34,383 nt of DNA from DATCSE01 sp036568605 (GTDB lineage: Bacteria > Pseudomonadota > Gammaproteobacteria > Burkholderiales > Burkholderiaceae_C): contig DATCSE010000434.1 in the NCBI GenBank assembly GCA_036568605.1, positions 1 through 34,383 on the forward strand. Direction: 5' to 3'. The notes under the pieces are model-generated. The model was not told the DNA's origin and did no database searches. It saw only the letters and a list, made by a program, of their open reading frames with translations. A program made the position numbers and the translations under genes. Below are positions 24,171-32,180 of the stretch, piece after piece (the stretch's first letter is position 1; the number at the start of each line of letters is the position of its first letter).

Positions 24171-26000
24171 TCACCCCGCGAGCGCCTCGGCGTGGCGGGC
24201 GATGCGGAACGATCCGACCGCCTGGACGAGCTGAGTCGCCTGCTGCTGGAGGCTGTCCGCCGCCGCGGCCGACTCTTCGACCAGCGCGGCATTTTGCTGC
24301 GTCATCCGGTCGAGCTGGGTCACCGCGTCATTGACCTGGCCGATGCCGGCCGTCTGCTCCGCGGTCGCGTGGCTGATCGCCGCGATCATCTGCGCGACCT
24401 GGTTCACCTGGCTGACGATGTCGTTCATCGTCTGCCCGGCATCGCCGACCTGACGCGACCCGACGGCGACCTTCTCGACGCTCGCTTCGATCAACGCACG
24501 GATCTCGCGTGCCGCCTCGGCTGCACGCCCGGCCAGGCTGCGCACTTCGCCCGCGACGACCGCGAAGCCTCGCCCCTGCTCGCCGGCACGGGCCGCCTCG
24601 ACCGCCGCATTGAGCGCGAGGATGTTGGTCTGGAACGCGATGCCGTTGATCACGCCAACGATGTCGGCGATCTTCTTCGAGTCGGCGCTGATCTCGTCCA
24701 TCGTCGACACCACGCGGCCCACCGCCTGACCTCCCTCGCTCGCGACCGCGCTCGCCGCCTGGGCCATCGCGGCGGCTTCGCGCGCCGTCTGGGCGTTGTG
24801 GTGCACGGTCGCGTTCAGCTCGTCCATCGACGCGGCGGTCTGCTGCAGGCTGCTCGCCTGCTGCTCGGTGCGGTCGCTGAGGTCGAGGTTGCCCTGCGCG
24901 ATCTCGCCGGCCGCGGTCTGGACCGAATCGCTCGCCTGACGGATGCCGCCGACGACGCCGGTCAAGCGGCTCATCGAGCCGCGCAGCGCCTGCAGCAGTT
25001 GTCCGAGCTCGTCGCGCGTCGCGGCGTGGATCTGGTGCGTCAGGTCGCCGCTGGCGAGCGCTTCGGCCGCCGCCGTGGCGGCACGTACCGAGCGCAGCAT
25101 CGAGCGGGTCACGGTCACGATGATGGTGATCGTCAGCGCCGCGAACGCCGCCACCATGACCGACACCAGGGCCAGCTCGTGGCGCTTGTCCGCGACCCGG
25201 CTCGACAGCACGTCCTTCAGGACCTCGAGCGCCGTGCCGACCAGCGCGAACTGCGCATCGAGCGCAGCGGACAGCGCGGCGTCGGCGACTGCCTTCTGCG
25301 CGCCGGCTGACGCGAGCACGGCTTGCGCAGCCGTCGCGGCCGCGGCGAGCGGCGCTGCCAGCGTCTTTTCGAGCGCCGGGTCGGCCGCGATCGATTTCTG
25401 GAGTTCGCTGCGCACGCCGGCGAGCTGATGCCGCGCGGTGCCGAGCAGCGCGGCCTGCGCCGTCGGGTCCTCCCGCTGCAGGCGCGCCAGCGCGAGCGTT
25501 TCGGTCAAGCGCGGCAGCCCGGCCAGTGCCGAGGCGACCACGTGGTAGCTGCTGGCCTCCGGATCGAGGATCAGCCCGGAGTTGTCGACGATGCCTTCGA
25601 GCAACGCCAGCTGCTCGTCGAGCAGTGCCGTGTGGCGCGCGATCGCGTCCCCGTTGCGCTGCACCGATTCGAGTTTCGCGACCAGCTTGTCGTCGTGCAT
25701 CTCGGCCAGCGCGCTGCGTGCGGCCGCGAACGCCTTGCCGACCGCGCGTCGTGCGGTGTCGCGGGCGTCGGGGCTCGCCTGCCGCTGCGCCGCGATGTCG
25801 CGCTGGGCCTGTGTTGCGCGGATCAGCTCGATGACGGCCGCGGCCGGCACGACGCCTTCGAGCTCCGCGCGCGCCGCGCCGAGCTCGCCCAGATGACTCT
25901 TGGCGACCAGCCAGAACGGAGGGACGAGCGCACACATCGAGATCAATCCGATGAGCGCGAACTTCTGCCACAACGGAAGATTGCCGATGATTCGCTGCAT
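24171..26000 (-). CDS. Methyl-accepting chemotaxis protein
   Basis: 609 aa from the ATG at 26000 (GGAG 5 nt upstream); a longer frame back to 26078 lacks support. TM1 (about 12-34) is followed by a mostly helical periplasmic sensor domain (about 35-285) that I cannot assign confidently. TM2 (near 285-310, containing MVAAFAALTITIIVTVT) leads to HAMP (about 312-365) and the MCP signalling domain. The hairpin tip is canonical (GIAFQTNILALNAAVEAARA then GEQGRGFAVVAGEVR). No C-terminal NWETF-like pentapeptide for CheR/CheB is visible. The signalling helices look like the enterobacterial-length class. A sigma28-like promoter lies just upstream, fitting a late flagellar-regulon gene. Confidence 0.95.
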   Translation of the reverse strand: MQRIIGNLPLWQKFALIGLISMCALVPPFWLVAKSHLGELGAARAELEGVVPAAAVIELIRATQAQRDIAAQRQASPDARDTARRAVGKAFAAARSALAEMHDDKLVAKLESVQRNGDAIARHTALLDEQLALLEGIVDNSGLILDPEASSYHVVASALAGLPRLTETLALARLQREDPTAQAALLGTARHQLAGVRSELQKSIAADPALEKTLAAPLAAAATAAQAVLASAGAQKAVADAALSAALDAQFALVGTALEVLKDVLSSRVADKRHELALVSVMVAAFAALTITIIVTVTRSMLRSVRAATAAAEALASGDLTHQIHAATRDELGQLLQALRGSMSRLTGVVGGIRQASDSVQTAAGEIAQGNLDLSDRTEQQASSLQQTAASMDELNATVHHNAQTAREAAAMAQAASAVASEGGQAVGRVVSTMDEISADSKKIADIVGVINGIAFQTNILALNAAVEAARAGEQGRGFAVVAGEVRSLAGRAAEAAREIRALIEASVEKVAVGSRQVGDAGQTMNDIVSQVNQVAQMIAAISHATAEQTAGIGQVNDAVTQLDRMTQQNAALVEESAAAADSLQQQATQLVQAVGSFRIARHAEALAG

Positions 26001-26024
26001 GTTGACTCCAGAACAGACGAACCG

Positions 26025-26052
26025 GTATCGGCCGCGCAGCAAGAAGCCTTGA
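26025..26052 (-). promoter_or_regulatory. Possible sigma28 (FliA) promoter for the chemoreceptor gene
   Basis: Read on the minus strand, TCAAGGCT (26052-26045), a 12-nt spacer and GCCGATAC (26032-26025) resemble the flagellar class III consensus TAAAGTTT-N11-GCCGATAA; the -10 element matches 7 of 8. The ATG is at 26000 with GGAG between. A TTGACA also lies farther upstream, so sigma70 transcription is not excluded. Confidence 0.5.
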
Positions 26053-26096
26053 TGGGCGCAACGGGCCGCGAATGTCAACGATATTCAGCGAGCGGA

Positions 26097-26285
26097 TCAG
26101 CGGTTCGACGGAGCGCACAGACTCCACAGCGCAGCCAGCGCGAGCTGTGCATCGGCCGCGCGATAGCCGGCCCAGGCCAGCGTGGTCGCGGCGGTGATGG
26201 CCGCCACCAGTGCCGCAACGAGCCAGCGACGGCGATGGCGATGGTGTGCAGGCTGCATGTGCGCCCCCCGCGACGTCGTCGTCAT
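26097..26285 (-). CDS. Small single-TM protein coupled to the MFS gene
   Basis: 62 aa from the ATG at 26285, which overlaps the MFS stop (ATGA); an internal ATG at 26258 would give 53 aa and has a G-rich run before it. A basic stretch (HHRHRRRW) is followed by a hydrophobic segment LVAALVAAITAATTLAWAG, then a short tail. The positive-inside rule suggests a cytoplasmic N-terminus. No family is recognised. It could be a small regulator or partner of the transporter, but only gene arrangement supports this. Confidence 0.5.
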   Translation of the reverse strand: MTTTSRGAHMQPAHHRHRRRWLVAALVAAITAATTLAWAGYRAADAQLALAALWSLCAPSNR

Positions 26286-27568
26286 GCCGTCGCGACGCCG
26301 AGCTGCCGCTCGATCGAGCGGTCGCGGATCGGCAGGTGCAACAGCACCGAGGCCACGCCCAGCGCGATCGAGATCGTCCACATCCACGCATACGAATGGG
26401 TCGCGTCGTAGACGCTGCCGCCCAGCCATGCACCGAAGAAGCCGCCGAGCTGGTGGCCGACGAACACCAGGCCGAACAAGGTGCCCAGGTAACGCACGCC
26501 GAAGATCTGCGCGAGCACGCCGCTGGTCAGCGGCACCGTGCCCAGCCAGGTCGCGCCCATCACCAGCGCGAACAGGTACAGGCTGGCGGTGCTGAGCGGC
26601 AGCATCACGAACGCCACCATCGCGAGCGTGCGGATCGCATAGAGGCCCGCGAGCAGAAGCTTGCGCCTGTAGAGGTCGCCGAGCTTGCCGCAGATGAACG
26701 TGCCGATCGCATTGGCCAGTGCGATCAGCGCGATCGCGGTGACACCGGCACTGGCCGGCAACCCGGCGTCGCGCACATAAGCCGGCAGGTGCACGCCGAG
26801 GAACGCGAGCTGGAAGCCGCAGCTCGTGAAGCCCAGGTTCAGCAGCCAGAAGCCGCTGTGTCCGAGCGCCGCGCGCACCGCGGGGCCGGCCGATGGTGCG
26901 CCCGAGGTCGCGGCGCCCGAGGCCGCCGCCGGCGCGCGATCGTCGACAGCGCGCGCCGCGAAGGCACAGGCCAGCGCGAACGCCGCAAGCCCTTGCAGCG
27001 CCTGCGACCAGCCGATCTGCGCGATCCCCCACTGCGCGGCTGGGACCAGCAGGAACTGCACGAAGCCGCCGATGCCGCCGGCCAATCCCTGCGCGAGGCC
27101 GCGCCGCTGCGCCGGCACGATGCGGGCGATGCCGCCGTAGACGGTGGCGAACGTGGTCGCCGACAGCGCCGCGCCGGTCACGATGCCGACGCCGAACGCG
27201 AGCGCGCCCGACGACGGCGCCCACGATTCGATGACCAGGCCCGCGCTGTAGAAGAGGCAGCCGGTCGCGATCACGCGGGCGGTGCCGTAGCGGTCGGCGA
27301 CCCAGCCGGTCAGCGGCTGCATCAGGCCCCAGACCAGCGTCTGCAGTCCGGCGGCGAACGCGAACGACTCGCGGTCCCAGCCCTTGTCGGCCAGCATCGG
27401 CAGCATGAACAGGCCCTGCACGTGGCGCGTGCCCAGCGCCATGCCGAGCACGGCGCCGGCGCAGACCAGCAGCAGCCAGCCATCGAGCGCGTGGTGAGCG
27501 GATGCCGCCGTGCGCGGCGACGAGGGAGAGGACGAGCCAGGCGGTGATGCAGGAAGGGGCGCGGTCAT
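26282..27568 (-). CDS. MFS transporter (oxalate/formate-antiporter-like)
   Basis: 428 aa with about twelve hydrophobic segments. Features include the N-terminal GTRHVQGLFMLPMLADKGW, the loop GWVADRYGTARVI after TM2, a long hydrophilic centre (about 205-235), and a second half with ICGKLGDLYRRKLLL. The N-terminal pattern is like MFS carriers near the oxalate/formate and monocarboxylate groups; the substrate is unknown. The start overlaps the upstream DUF2917 gene by 4 nt and the stop overlaps the small membrane-protein gene by 4 nt. A divergent LysR gene could regulate the set. Confidence 0.88.
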   Translation of the reverse strand: MTAPLPASPPGSSSPSSPRTAASAHHALDGWLLLVCAGAVLGMALGTRHVQGLFMLPMLADKGWDRESFAFAAGLQTLVWGLMQPLTGWVADRYGTARVIATGCLFYSAGLVIESWAPSSGALAFGVGIVTGAALSATTFATVYGGIARIVPAQRRGLAQGLAGGIGGFVQFLLVPAAQWGIAQIGWSQALQGLAAFALACAFAARAVDDRAPAAASGAATSGAPSAGPAVRAALGHSGFWLLNLGFTSCGFQLAFLGVHLPAYVRDAGLPASAGVTAIALIALANAIGTFICGKLGDLYRRKLLLAGLYAIRTLAMVAFVMLPLSTASLYLFALVMGATWLGTVPLTSGVLAQIFGVRYLGTLFGLVFVGHQLGGFFGAWLGGSVYDATHSYAWMWTISIALGVASVLLHLPIRDRSIERQLGVATA

Positions 27569-27861
27569 GCGTTTGGGTCCATGGCTGCGGCAGCAGCGTT
27601 GTCGTCGTTCTCTTGCGTGAGGCGGGCGATTCCGGTCGGCAGGCCCGACAGCACCACCTTGCAATCCGGCGGCAGGCGCAGGCGCTGGCCGGCGTCGAGC
27701 ACCTCGTCGCGCAATTCGCGCTCGGGGGTCAACCAGATCCGGCCGGCGGCGGCCTCGACCAAGAACGGCCGCGAGCTGACGACTTCCAGCACCCCATTGC
27801 GGGTCACGACCCAGGTGCCGGTGTCGGCCGGCGAGCTGCGAATCAGCCTCAACGCTTGCAT
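27565..27861 (-). CDS. DUF2917-family protein
   Basis: 98 aa. The central region GRIWLTPERELRDEVLDAGQ followed by LRLPPDCKVVLSGLPTG has the pattern of DUF2917, small beta-rich proteins common in Burkholderiales with no known function; the name is given from memory of the family pattern. No signal peptide or membrane segment is seen. Its stop overlaps the MFS start by 4 nt and it is the first gene of the minus-strand trio, 70 nt from the divergent LysR gene. In other genomes such genes are often beside LysR genes, as here. Confidence 0.78.
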   Translation of the reverse strand: MQALRLIRSSPADTGTWVVTRNGVLEVVSSRPFLVEAAAGRIWLTPERELRDEVLDAGQRLRLPPDCKVVLSGLPTGIARLTQENDDNAAAAAMDPNA

Positions 27862-27882
27862 CCCCGCATTGGGCGCGATTCA

Positions 27883-27898
27883 CATTGGCGGCACAATG
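27883..27898. promoter_or_regulatory. Dyad in the LysR/DUF2917 intergenic region
   Basis: CATTG (27883-27887) and CAATG (27894-27898) with a 6-nt spacer form a short interrupted palindrome centred in the 70-bp divergent gap, as LysR-type regulators often require. It is short, so the match may be chance. Confidence 0.4.
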
Positions 27899-27931
27899 GA
27901 AATTCTCACCCTGGAGGATTGAGGAAATCTC

Positions 27932-28906
27932 GTGTCTGGCCGTTCCTCGCAAGCCCCGCCGCCGCTGAACGCATTGCGCGCCTTCGAGGCGGCGGCCCGG
28001 CATTCGAACTTCGCCCGCGCTGCGATCGAGCTGAACGTGACGACCGGCGCGCTCAGCCACCAGATCCGCGGGCTTGAAGCGTTGCTGGGCGTGCGGCTGT
28101 TCGAGCGGCTGGCGCGCGGGGTCACGCTGACGCCGCCGGGCCGCGCGCTCTATCCCGGCCTGTCGAGCGGCTTCGCGCAGATCCGCGATGCGGTCGCCGC
28201 GCTGCGCGCGAGTGCGAACAGCAACGTGCTGGTGGTCAGCACGCCGCCCGGCTTCACGTCCAAATGGCTGGCGCCGCGGCTGTACCGGTTCGCGCACCAG
28301 CACCCGGAGATCGAGCTGCGCATCGCCTCGTCGGCCACGTACGCGAACTTCGCGACCGACGGGGTCGACGTCGCGGTGCGCAACACGCGGCAAGGCGAGC
28401 GCGCGAACGCTGCGCTCGCCAGCGAGAAGCTGGTCGACGACTGGATGCTCGCGGTCTGCAGCCCGGCGCTGCTCGCGCGGGCGCGCCGCGCGCAGGGCCG
28501 CGCATCGCCAGCCGCGCTGCGCCGTAGCGTCGCCGCGCTGCCGCTGATCCATGACGATCAGCTGGCCGGCCGCCCCGAGGTGCCGACCTGGGCCGACTGG
28601 TTCCGGGCCGCCGGCGTGGCGGCGCCCGACATGCGGCGCGGCTTGCGCTTCTCCAGCGCCGACCACGCGATCGACGCGGCCGTGCAGGGCGCCGGGCTGC
28701 TGCTGACCCATGTGCTGCTGGCCCACGACGAGCTCGCGAGCGGCCGGCTCGTGATGCCGCTGGACGTGGCGCTGCCAGTGCACCGCACCTACTACCTGGT
28801 GTGGCCCAAGGCGCAGCCGCCGCGGCCGGCGCTGGAGGCTTTTCGCGCCTGGCTGAAGCGCGAGATCGCCGCGACGAGTGCCGTGCCGGCGCACGGCCGC
28901 AGCTGA
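27932..28906 (+). CDS. LysR-family transcriptional regulator (GcvA-like)
   Basis: 324 aa. The N-terminal winged HTH begins PPPLNALRAFEAAARHSNF and includes the recognition region NVTTGALSHQIRGLEALLG, typical of the GcvA-like subgroup. The substrate-binding domain (about 100-310) contains VDVAVRNTRQG and DHAIDAAVQGAGLLLTH. The start is GTG at 27932 with GAGGA about 6 nt upstream. Divergent orientation to the DUF2917/MFS/small-protein trio suggests it controls that unit; the effector is unknown. Confidence 0.92.
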   Translation: MSGRSSQAPPPLNALRAFEAAARHSNFARAAIELNVTTGALSHQIRGLEALLGVRLFERLARGVTLTPPGRALYPGLSSGFAQIRDAVAALRASANSNVLVVSTPPGFTSKWLAPRLYRFAHQHPEIELRIASSATYANFATDGVDVAVRNTRQGERANAALASEKLVDDWMLAVCSPALLARARRAQGRASPAALRRSVAALPLIHDDQLAGRPEVPTWADWFRAAGVAAPDMRRGLRFSSADHAIDAAVQGAGLLLTHVLLAHDELASGRLVMPLDVALPVHRTYYLVWPKAQPPRPALEAFRAWLKREIAATSAVPAHGRS

Positions 28907-28976
28907 AAACGATCGAGCGCGATCAGCGCGCGCCGTGCGAACCGTCGCGACACTCGCTCGGTGGCAAGATCGCCGT

Positions 28977-29162
28977 GTGGCGACCTACGACAAGGACCAG
29001 TGGATCTCGTCGTTCGGCGACGAGATGGTCAAGCTGCGCCCGCACATGAGCGCGCGGGTCCTCGAGACCATCGCGCTCGCGATGTGGCACAAGCATGGGC
29101 GCTCTGGCGACGACCCGCACAAGGCCGCGCGCGAGTGGCATGCCTCGGCGGGGAAGAAGTGA
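28977..29162 (+). CDS. Small conserved-looking protein, unknown function
   Basis: 61 aa from GTG at 28977, reading MATYDKDQWISSFGDEMVKL at the start. Composition is charged with several Trp/His (ALAMWHKHGRSGDDPHKAAREW). It looks like a folded small helical protein rather than a random frame, and I recall similar short proteins in Burkholderiales, but no function is known. The ribosome binding site is weak. Longer starts (28878) would overlap the LysR gene. It sits alone between LysR and the PEP-CTERM gene. Confidence 0.6.
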   Translation: MATYDKDQWISSFGDEMVKLRPHMSARVLETIALAMWHKHGRSGDDPHKAAREWHASAGKK

Positions 29163-29218
29163 TGCGCGTCGGCGGCGTTGTGTTGGTGGAAGGCGGGCGT
29201 GTGGAGTCCGAAAGCCGT

Positions 29219-29249
29219 CCTACGTGAGACTACGTAGGAGCAAGCTCCT
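29219..29249. repeat. Two overlapping hairpins upstream of the PEP-CTERM gene
   Basis: CCTACGT (29219-29225) pairs with ACGTAGG (29232-29238) around a 6-nt loop, and AGGAGC (29236-29241) pairs with GCTCCT (29244-29249) around AA. The two stems share bases 29236-29238, so they exclude each other. Possibilities are a weak terminator for the small upstream gene, a regulatory switch, or a REP-like element (pseudomonad REP sequences also carry GTAGGAGC). Confidence 0.45.
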
Positions 29250-29335
29250 CCTTTGAACCCGGGGAAGCCAAATCGACTGTCAACATCTAGATTCCCCAGA
29301 TCGCGCTCGGTCGTAGCGCACTCCAAGGAAACGGG

Positions 29336-29707
29336 ATGATCCGCATCTTGACCGTTATGTCCATTGGCGCGCTGGCCATCGGCGCACTTGGCAGTGCCTA
29401 CGCCAAACCGCACGCATCTGCTCTTGAGCCCGACGACGAGGTGCGGACGTTCAGCAACGCGAGCGCGCACCGGCATGGGAACGAAAAGCACGGTTTCATC
29501 GATCGCGACCTGACCTTCAGCGACTCGCTGCACGAGACATCAAACGGCCTGCACAAGGGCTGGACCAACGAGCCGAAGTTTCCGGAGAAGCATGACCATG
29601 ATATGGGCCACGTCGCGGCAGTCCCGGAGCCGTCAACCTACGTGCTTCTGGCGGTTGGTCTCGCCGGTGTTGCCCTCTTCGGTCGCCGTCGCCGTCGGGG
29701 CTACTGA
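29336..29707 (+). CDS. His-rich PEP-CTERM sorting-signal protein
   Basis: 123 aa. A Sec signal peptide (residues 1-23, cleavage likely after AYA) precedes a short mature domain (24-95) rich in His, Asp, Glu and Lys with nine histidines. The C-terminus is a textbook PEP-CTERM signal: VPEPST (96-101), a hydrophobic helix and five arginines (117-121). Such proteins are exported and processed by an exosortase, usually in exopolysaccharide-producing Gram-negatives. The His/acidic character suggests metal binding, which is speculative. No exosortase gene is in the window. Local base composition is lower in GC than the neighbours. Confidence 0.88.
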   Translation: MIRILTVMSIGALAIGALGSAYAKPHASALEPDDEVRTFSNASAHRHGNEKHGFIDRDLTFSDSLHETSNGLHKGWTNEPKFPEKHDHDMGHVAAVPEPSTYVLLAVGLAGVALFGRRRRRGY

Positions 29708-29724
29708 ATAGAACTCCTCCCCTG

Positions 29725-29749
29725 CCGGCCGGCAATTTGAGCCGGCTGG
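29725..29749 (+). terminator. Candidate terminator after the PEP-CTERM gene
   Basis: CCGGCCGGC-type arm (29725-29733) pairs with GCCGGCTGG (29741-29749), including one G-U pair, over a 7-nt loop (aatttga). It begins 18 nt after the stop. No strong T run follows, so this is a tentative terminator. Confidence 0.45.
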
Positions 29750-29840
29750 TGAATTTGCGGCGATCCGATGTTTGGGCCAATTTCCCAAGGCGGCACTTCG
29801 AGGGTCTTCGCGCCGTTAGGCCCTGCAATTGCTTGCTTGA

Positions 29841-29930
29841 TGGTGGAAGGCGTGGGATTCGAACCCACGGAGGACTTGCGCCCTCGCCAGTTTTCAAGAC
29901 TGGTGCCTTAAACCGCTCGGCCAGCCTTCC
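29841..29930 (-). tRNA. tRNA-Ser (anticodon UGA)
   Basis: On the minus strand a 90-nt sequence folds as a class II tRNA. The acceptor arms are GGAAGGC (29930-29924) and GCCTTCC (29851-29845). The anticodon TGA (29896-29894) sits in a CTTGAAA loop on a CCAGT/ACTGG stem. A long variable arm and a T arm with GGTTCGAATCC follow. A CCA end is encoded (29843-29841). The discriminator base is A, whereas enterobacterial serine tRNAs carry G there; the long variable arm still identifies serine. It reads UCA and probably other UCN codons. Confidence 0.96.
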
Positions 29931-29981
29931 GATCAGGCGCCGATTGTAGGTGGCGCACCGTGACCGCGTTCGCCGCGCGGC

Positions 29982-30797
29982 TCAGCCGCACGCGACCTGC
30001 ACCACCTCGCGCCGCCCGCCGTCGATCCGCACCGCGGTGAGCTGCCGGCCCCAGACGCAGCCGGTGTCGATCGCGAGCAGGTCGGGGCGTTCGATCAGGC
30101 CCAGCGTGGCCCAGTGGCCGCAGGCGATCGGCACGCCGGCGGTCCGGCGGCCGGGCACATCGAACCACGGGTACATGCCGGGTGGGGCGCTGCCGATCCC
30201 GTCCTTCGTATGCAGGTCCAGCGTGCCGTCGGGCGCGACGAAGCGGATGCGCGTCAGCACGTTGACGACGAAGCGCCAGCGCTCGATGCCGACGAGCTCA
30301 TCCGACCAGCGCGACGGCTCGTCGCCGTACATGTGCTGCAGGAAGTCGTGGACCTCGGCGCCGCGCAGCACGCGTTCGACCTCGCCGGCGAGCGACAACG
30401 TTTGCGCGCGGTCCCACTGCGGCACCACGCCGGCGTGCAGCAGCAGCCAATCGCCGGCCGTGCGATCGGTCGCCAGCGCCAGCGGCCGCTGCCGCAGCCA
30501 GTCCAGCCAGTGGTCGCGATCCGGCGCGTCCAGGATCTCCTGGATCGTGTCGCCGCGGTGCGGCTGGCGCACGCCATGCGCGACCGCAAGCAGGTTCAGG
30601 TCGTGGTTGCCGAGCAGGCACTGCGCCGCATCGCCGAAGCCGCGCAGCCGGCGCAGCGTCGCGAGCGACTTCGGGCCGCGGTTCACCAGGTCGCCGAGCA
30701 CATACAGCCGGTCGCGCGACGGCGAGAAGTCGACTTTCGCGAGCAGTGCATCGAGGGGGTCGCAACAGCCTTGGACGTCGCCGATGAGGTAATCCAT
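29982..30797 (-). CDS. apaH: Symmetrical bis(5'-nucleosyl)-tetraphosphatase
   Basis: 271 aa, normal ApaH length. It hydrolyses Ap4A to two ADP and belongs to the PPP-type metallophosphoesterases. The metal-binding motifs appear in order: GDVQGC near the N-terminus, GDLVNRGP (about 35-42), and GNHDLNLL (about 62-69), followed by LLLHAGVVPQW and CGHWATLGL. The ATG is at 30797, 47 nt from the divergent CorC-like gene, so the two share a promoter region. Downstream lies the tRNA-Ser gene on the same strand. Confidence 0.95.
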   Translation of the reverse strand: MDYLIGDVQGCCDPLDALLAKVDFSPSRDRLYVLGDLVNRGPKSLATLRRLRGFGDAAQCLLGNHDLNLLAVAHGVRQPHRGDTIQEILDAPDRDHWLDWLRQRPLALATDRTAGDWLLLHAGVVPQWDRAQTLSLAGEVERVLRGAEVHDFLQHMYGDEPSRWSDELVGIERWRFVVNVLTRIRFVAPDGTLDLHTKDGIGSAPPGMYPWFDVPGRRTAGVPIACGHWATLGLIERPDLLAIDTGCVWGRQLTAVRIDGGRREVVQVACG

Positions 30798-30844
30798 GCG
30801 GTGATTCTGCTACGCTCGTCGTCCCGAGTTGCCGCGCGCGCCGC

Positions 30845-32149
30845 ATGGACGTTGCCCTTCTGATTTTCCTGATCCTGGTGAACGCGCTGTTTGCGATGTC
30901 GGAACTGGCGATCACGTCGAGCCGCAAGGCGCGCCTGCAGGTGATGGTGGAAGCCGGCGACTCGGGCGCGCAGGCCGCGATGGACCTGCACGACAACCCG
31001 ACCAAGTTCCTCTCGGTGGTGCAGGTCGGCATCACGTCGATCGGGATCCTGAACGGCATCGTCGGCGACGCGGCGTTCTCCGCGCCGTTCGCGCATTGGC
31101 TGCAGCAGACTTTCCCGCTCTCGACGCGCGCTGCCGAACTGAGCGCCACCGGGATGGTGGTGGTCACGATCACGTTCTTCACGATCATCTTCGGCGAGCT
31201 GGTGCCCAAGCGCATCGGGCTGATGTACCCGGAAGCGATCGCGCGGCTGGTCGCGCGGCCGATGGAGTGGCTGTCGGTGATCACGCGGCCGTTCGTCAAG
31301 CTGCTGTCGTGGTGCACCGAGGCGACGATGCGGCTGCTGGGCATCCGCGGCGGGCCGGACCGCAGCGTGACCGAGGAAGAGATCGCCGCGAGTCTTGAGG
31401 AAGGTCTCGATGCCGGCGTGATCGAGGCGCAGGAGCACCAGATGGTGCGCAACGTGTTTCGCCTCGACGACCGCCAGGTCGGCTCGATGATGATCCCGCG
31501 CACCGAGATCGTCTGGATGGACCTCAACGCCAGCGCCGAGGACATGCTGCGCACGATCACGGCGCACGAGCACTCGCGCTACCCGGTGTGCCGCGGCGGG
31601 CTCGACGAGGTGCTGGGGGTCGTCTCGGCGCAGAGCCTGCTGCAGCAGGTGATGCAAAGCGGCGAGGTGTCGCTGGTCGACAAGCTGCAGCCCTCGGTGT
31701 TCGTGCCGGAGACGCTGTCGGGCATGGAGCTGCTCGATCACTTCCGCGCATCCAGCGCGCAACTCGTGTTCGTCGTCGACGAGTACGGCGAGGTGCAGGG
31801 CATGATCACCGTGCGCGACGTGCTCGAGGCGATCACCGGCGAGTTCACGACGCCCACCGCCGACGACTCGTGGGCCGTGCAGCGCGCCGACGGCAGCTGG
31901 CTGTTCGACGGCCTGATCCCGGTGCCCGAGCTGAAGGACCGGCTGGACCTGAAGGAGCTGCCCGAGGAAGATCGCGGCCGCTACAACACGCTGGCCGGCA
32001 TGGTGATGCTGCTGCTCGGCCGGCTGCCGCGCACGGCCGATGCGGTCGAGTGGGAAGGCTGGCGCTTCGAGGTGGTCGACCTCGACGGCAAGCGCGTCGA
32101 CAAGGTGCTCGCGGGCCGGCTCGCCGATGCGCCGGCTACCATGCACTGA
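30845..32149 (+). CDS. CNNM/CorC-HlyC family membrane protein (CBS pair)
   Basis: 434 aa. The N-terminal DUF21/CNNM transmembrane domain (about 1-190) contains about four hydrophobic helices and the family segments NALFAMSELAITSSRKARL and FGELVPKRIGLMYPE. Two CBS modules (about 205-335) include MIPRTEIVWMDLNAS and FVVDEYGEVQGMITVRDVLEAI. A CorC_HlyC transporter-associated domain closes the protein (about 350-430). These proteins are linked to Mg2+ or Co2+ export and are often annotated hemolysins; haemolytic activity is not implied. A sapC gene follows 31 nt downstream. Confidence 0.92.
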   Translation: MDVALLIFLILVNALFAMSELAITSSRKARLQVMVEAGDSGAQAAMDLHDNPTKFLSVVQVGITSIGILNGIVGDAAFSAPFAHWLQQTFPLSTRAAELSATGMVVVTITFFTIIFGELVPKRIGLMYPEAIARLVARPMEWLSVITRPFVKLLSWCTEATMRLLGIRGGPDRSVTEEEIAASLEEGLDAGVIEAQEHQMVRNVFRLDDRQVGSMMIPRTEIVWMDLNASAEDMLRTITAHEHSRYPVCRGGLDEVLGVVSAQSLLQQVMQSGEVSLVDKLQPSVFVPETLSGMELLDHFRASSAQLVFVVDEYGEVQGMITVRDVLEAITGEFTTPTADDSWAVQRADGSWLFDGLIPVPELKDRLDLKELPEEDRGRYNTLAGMVMLLLGRLPRTADAVEWEGWRFEVVDLDGKRVDKVLAGRLADAPATMH

Positions 32150-32180
32150 CCGATACGCGCGTCGCCCTGGAGTACCTCGC

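Noticed and set aside
26097..27224. 375-codon minus-strand ORF overlapping the MFS gene
   Set aside because: Most of it is the MFS gene read out of frame; only the last 62 codons, after the MFS stop, make a plausible protein and are annotated separately.
29841..29930. tRNA-Ser as an integration site for a mobile element
   Set aside because: No integrase, no repeat of the tRNA 3' end and no foreign gene block was found beside it; ordinary genes flank it.
29737..29949. 70-codon plus-strand ORF containing GGRRGIRTHGGLAPSP and FKTGALNRSASLP
   Set aside because: It is the antisense reading of tRNA-Ser; this peptide is a well-known false annotation across bacterial genomes.
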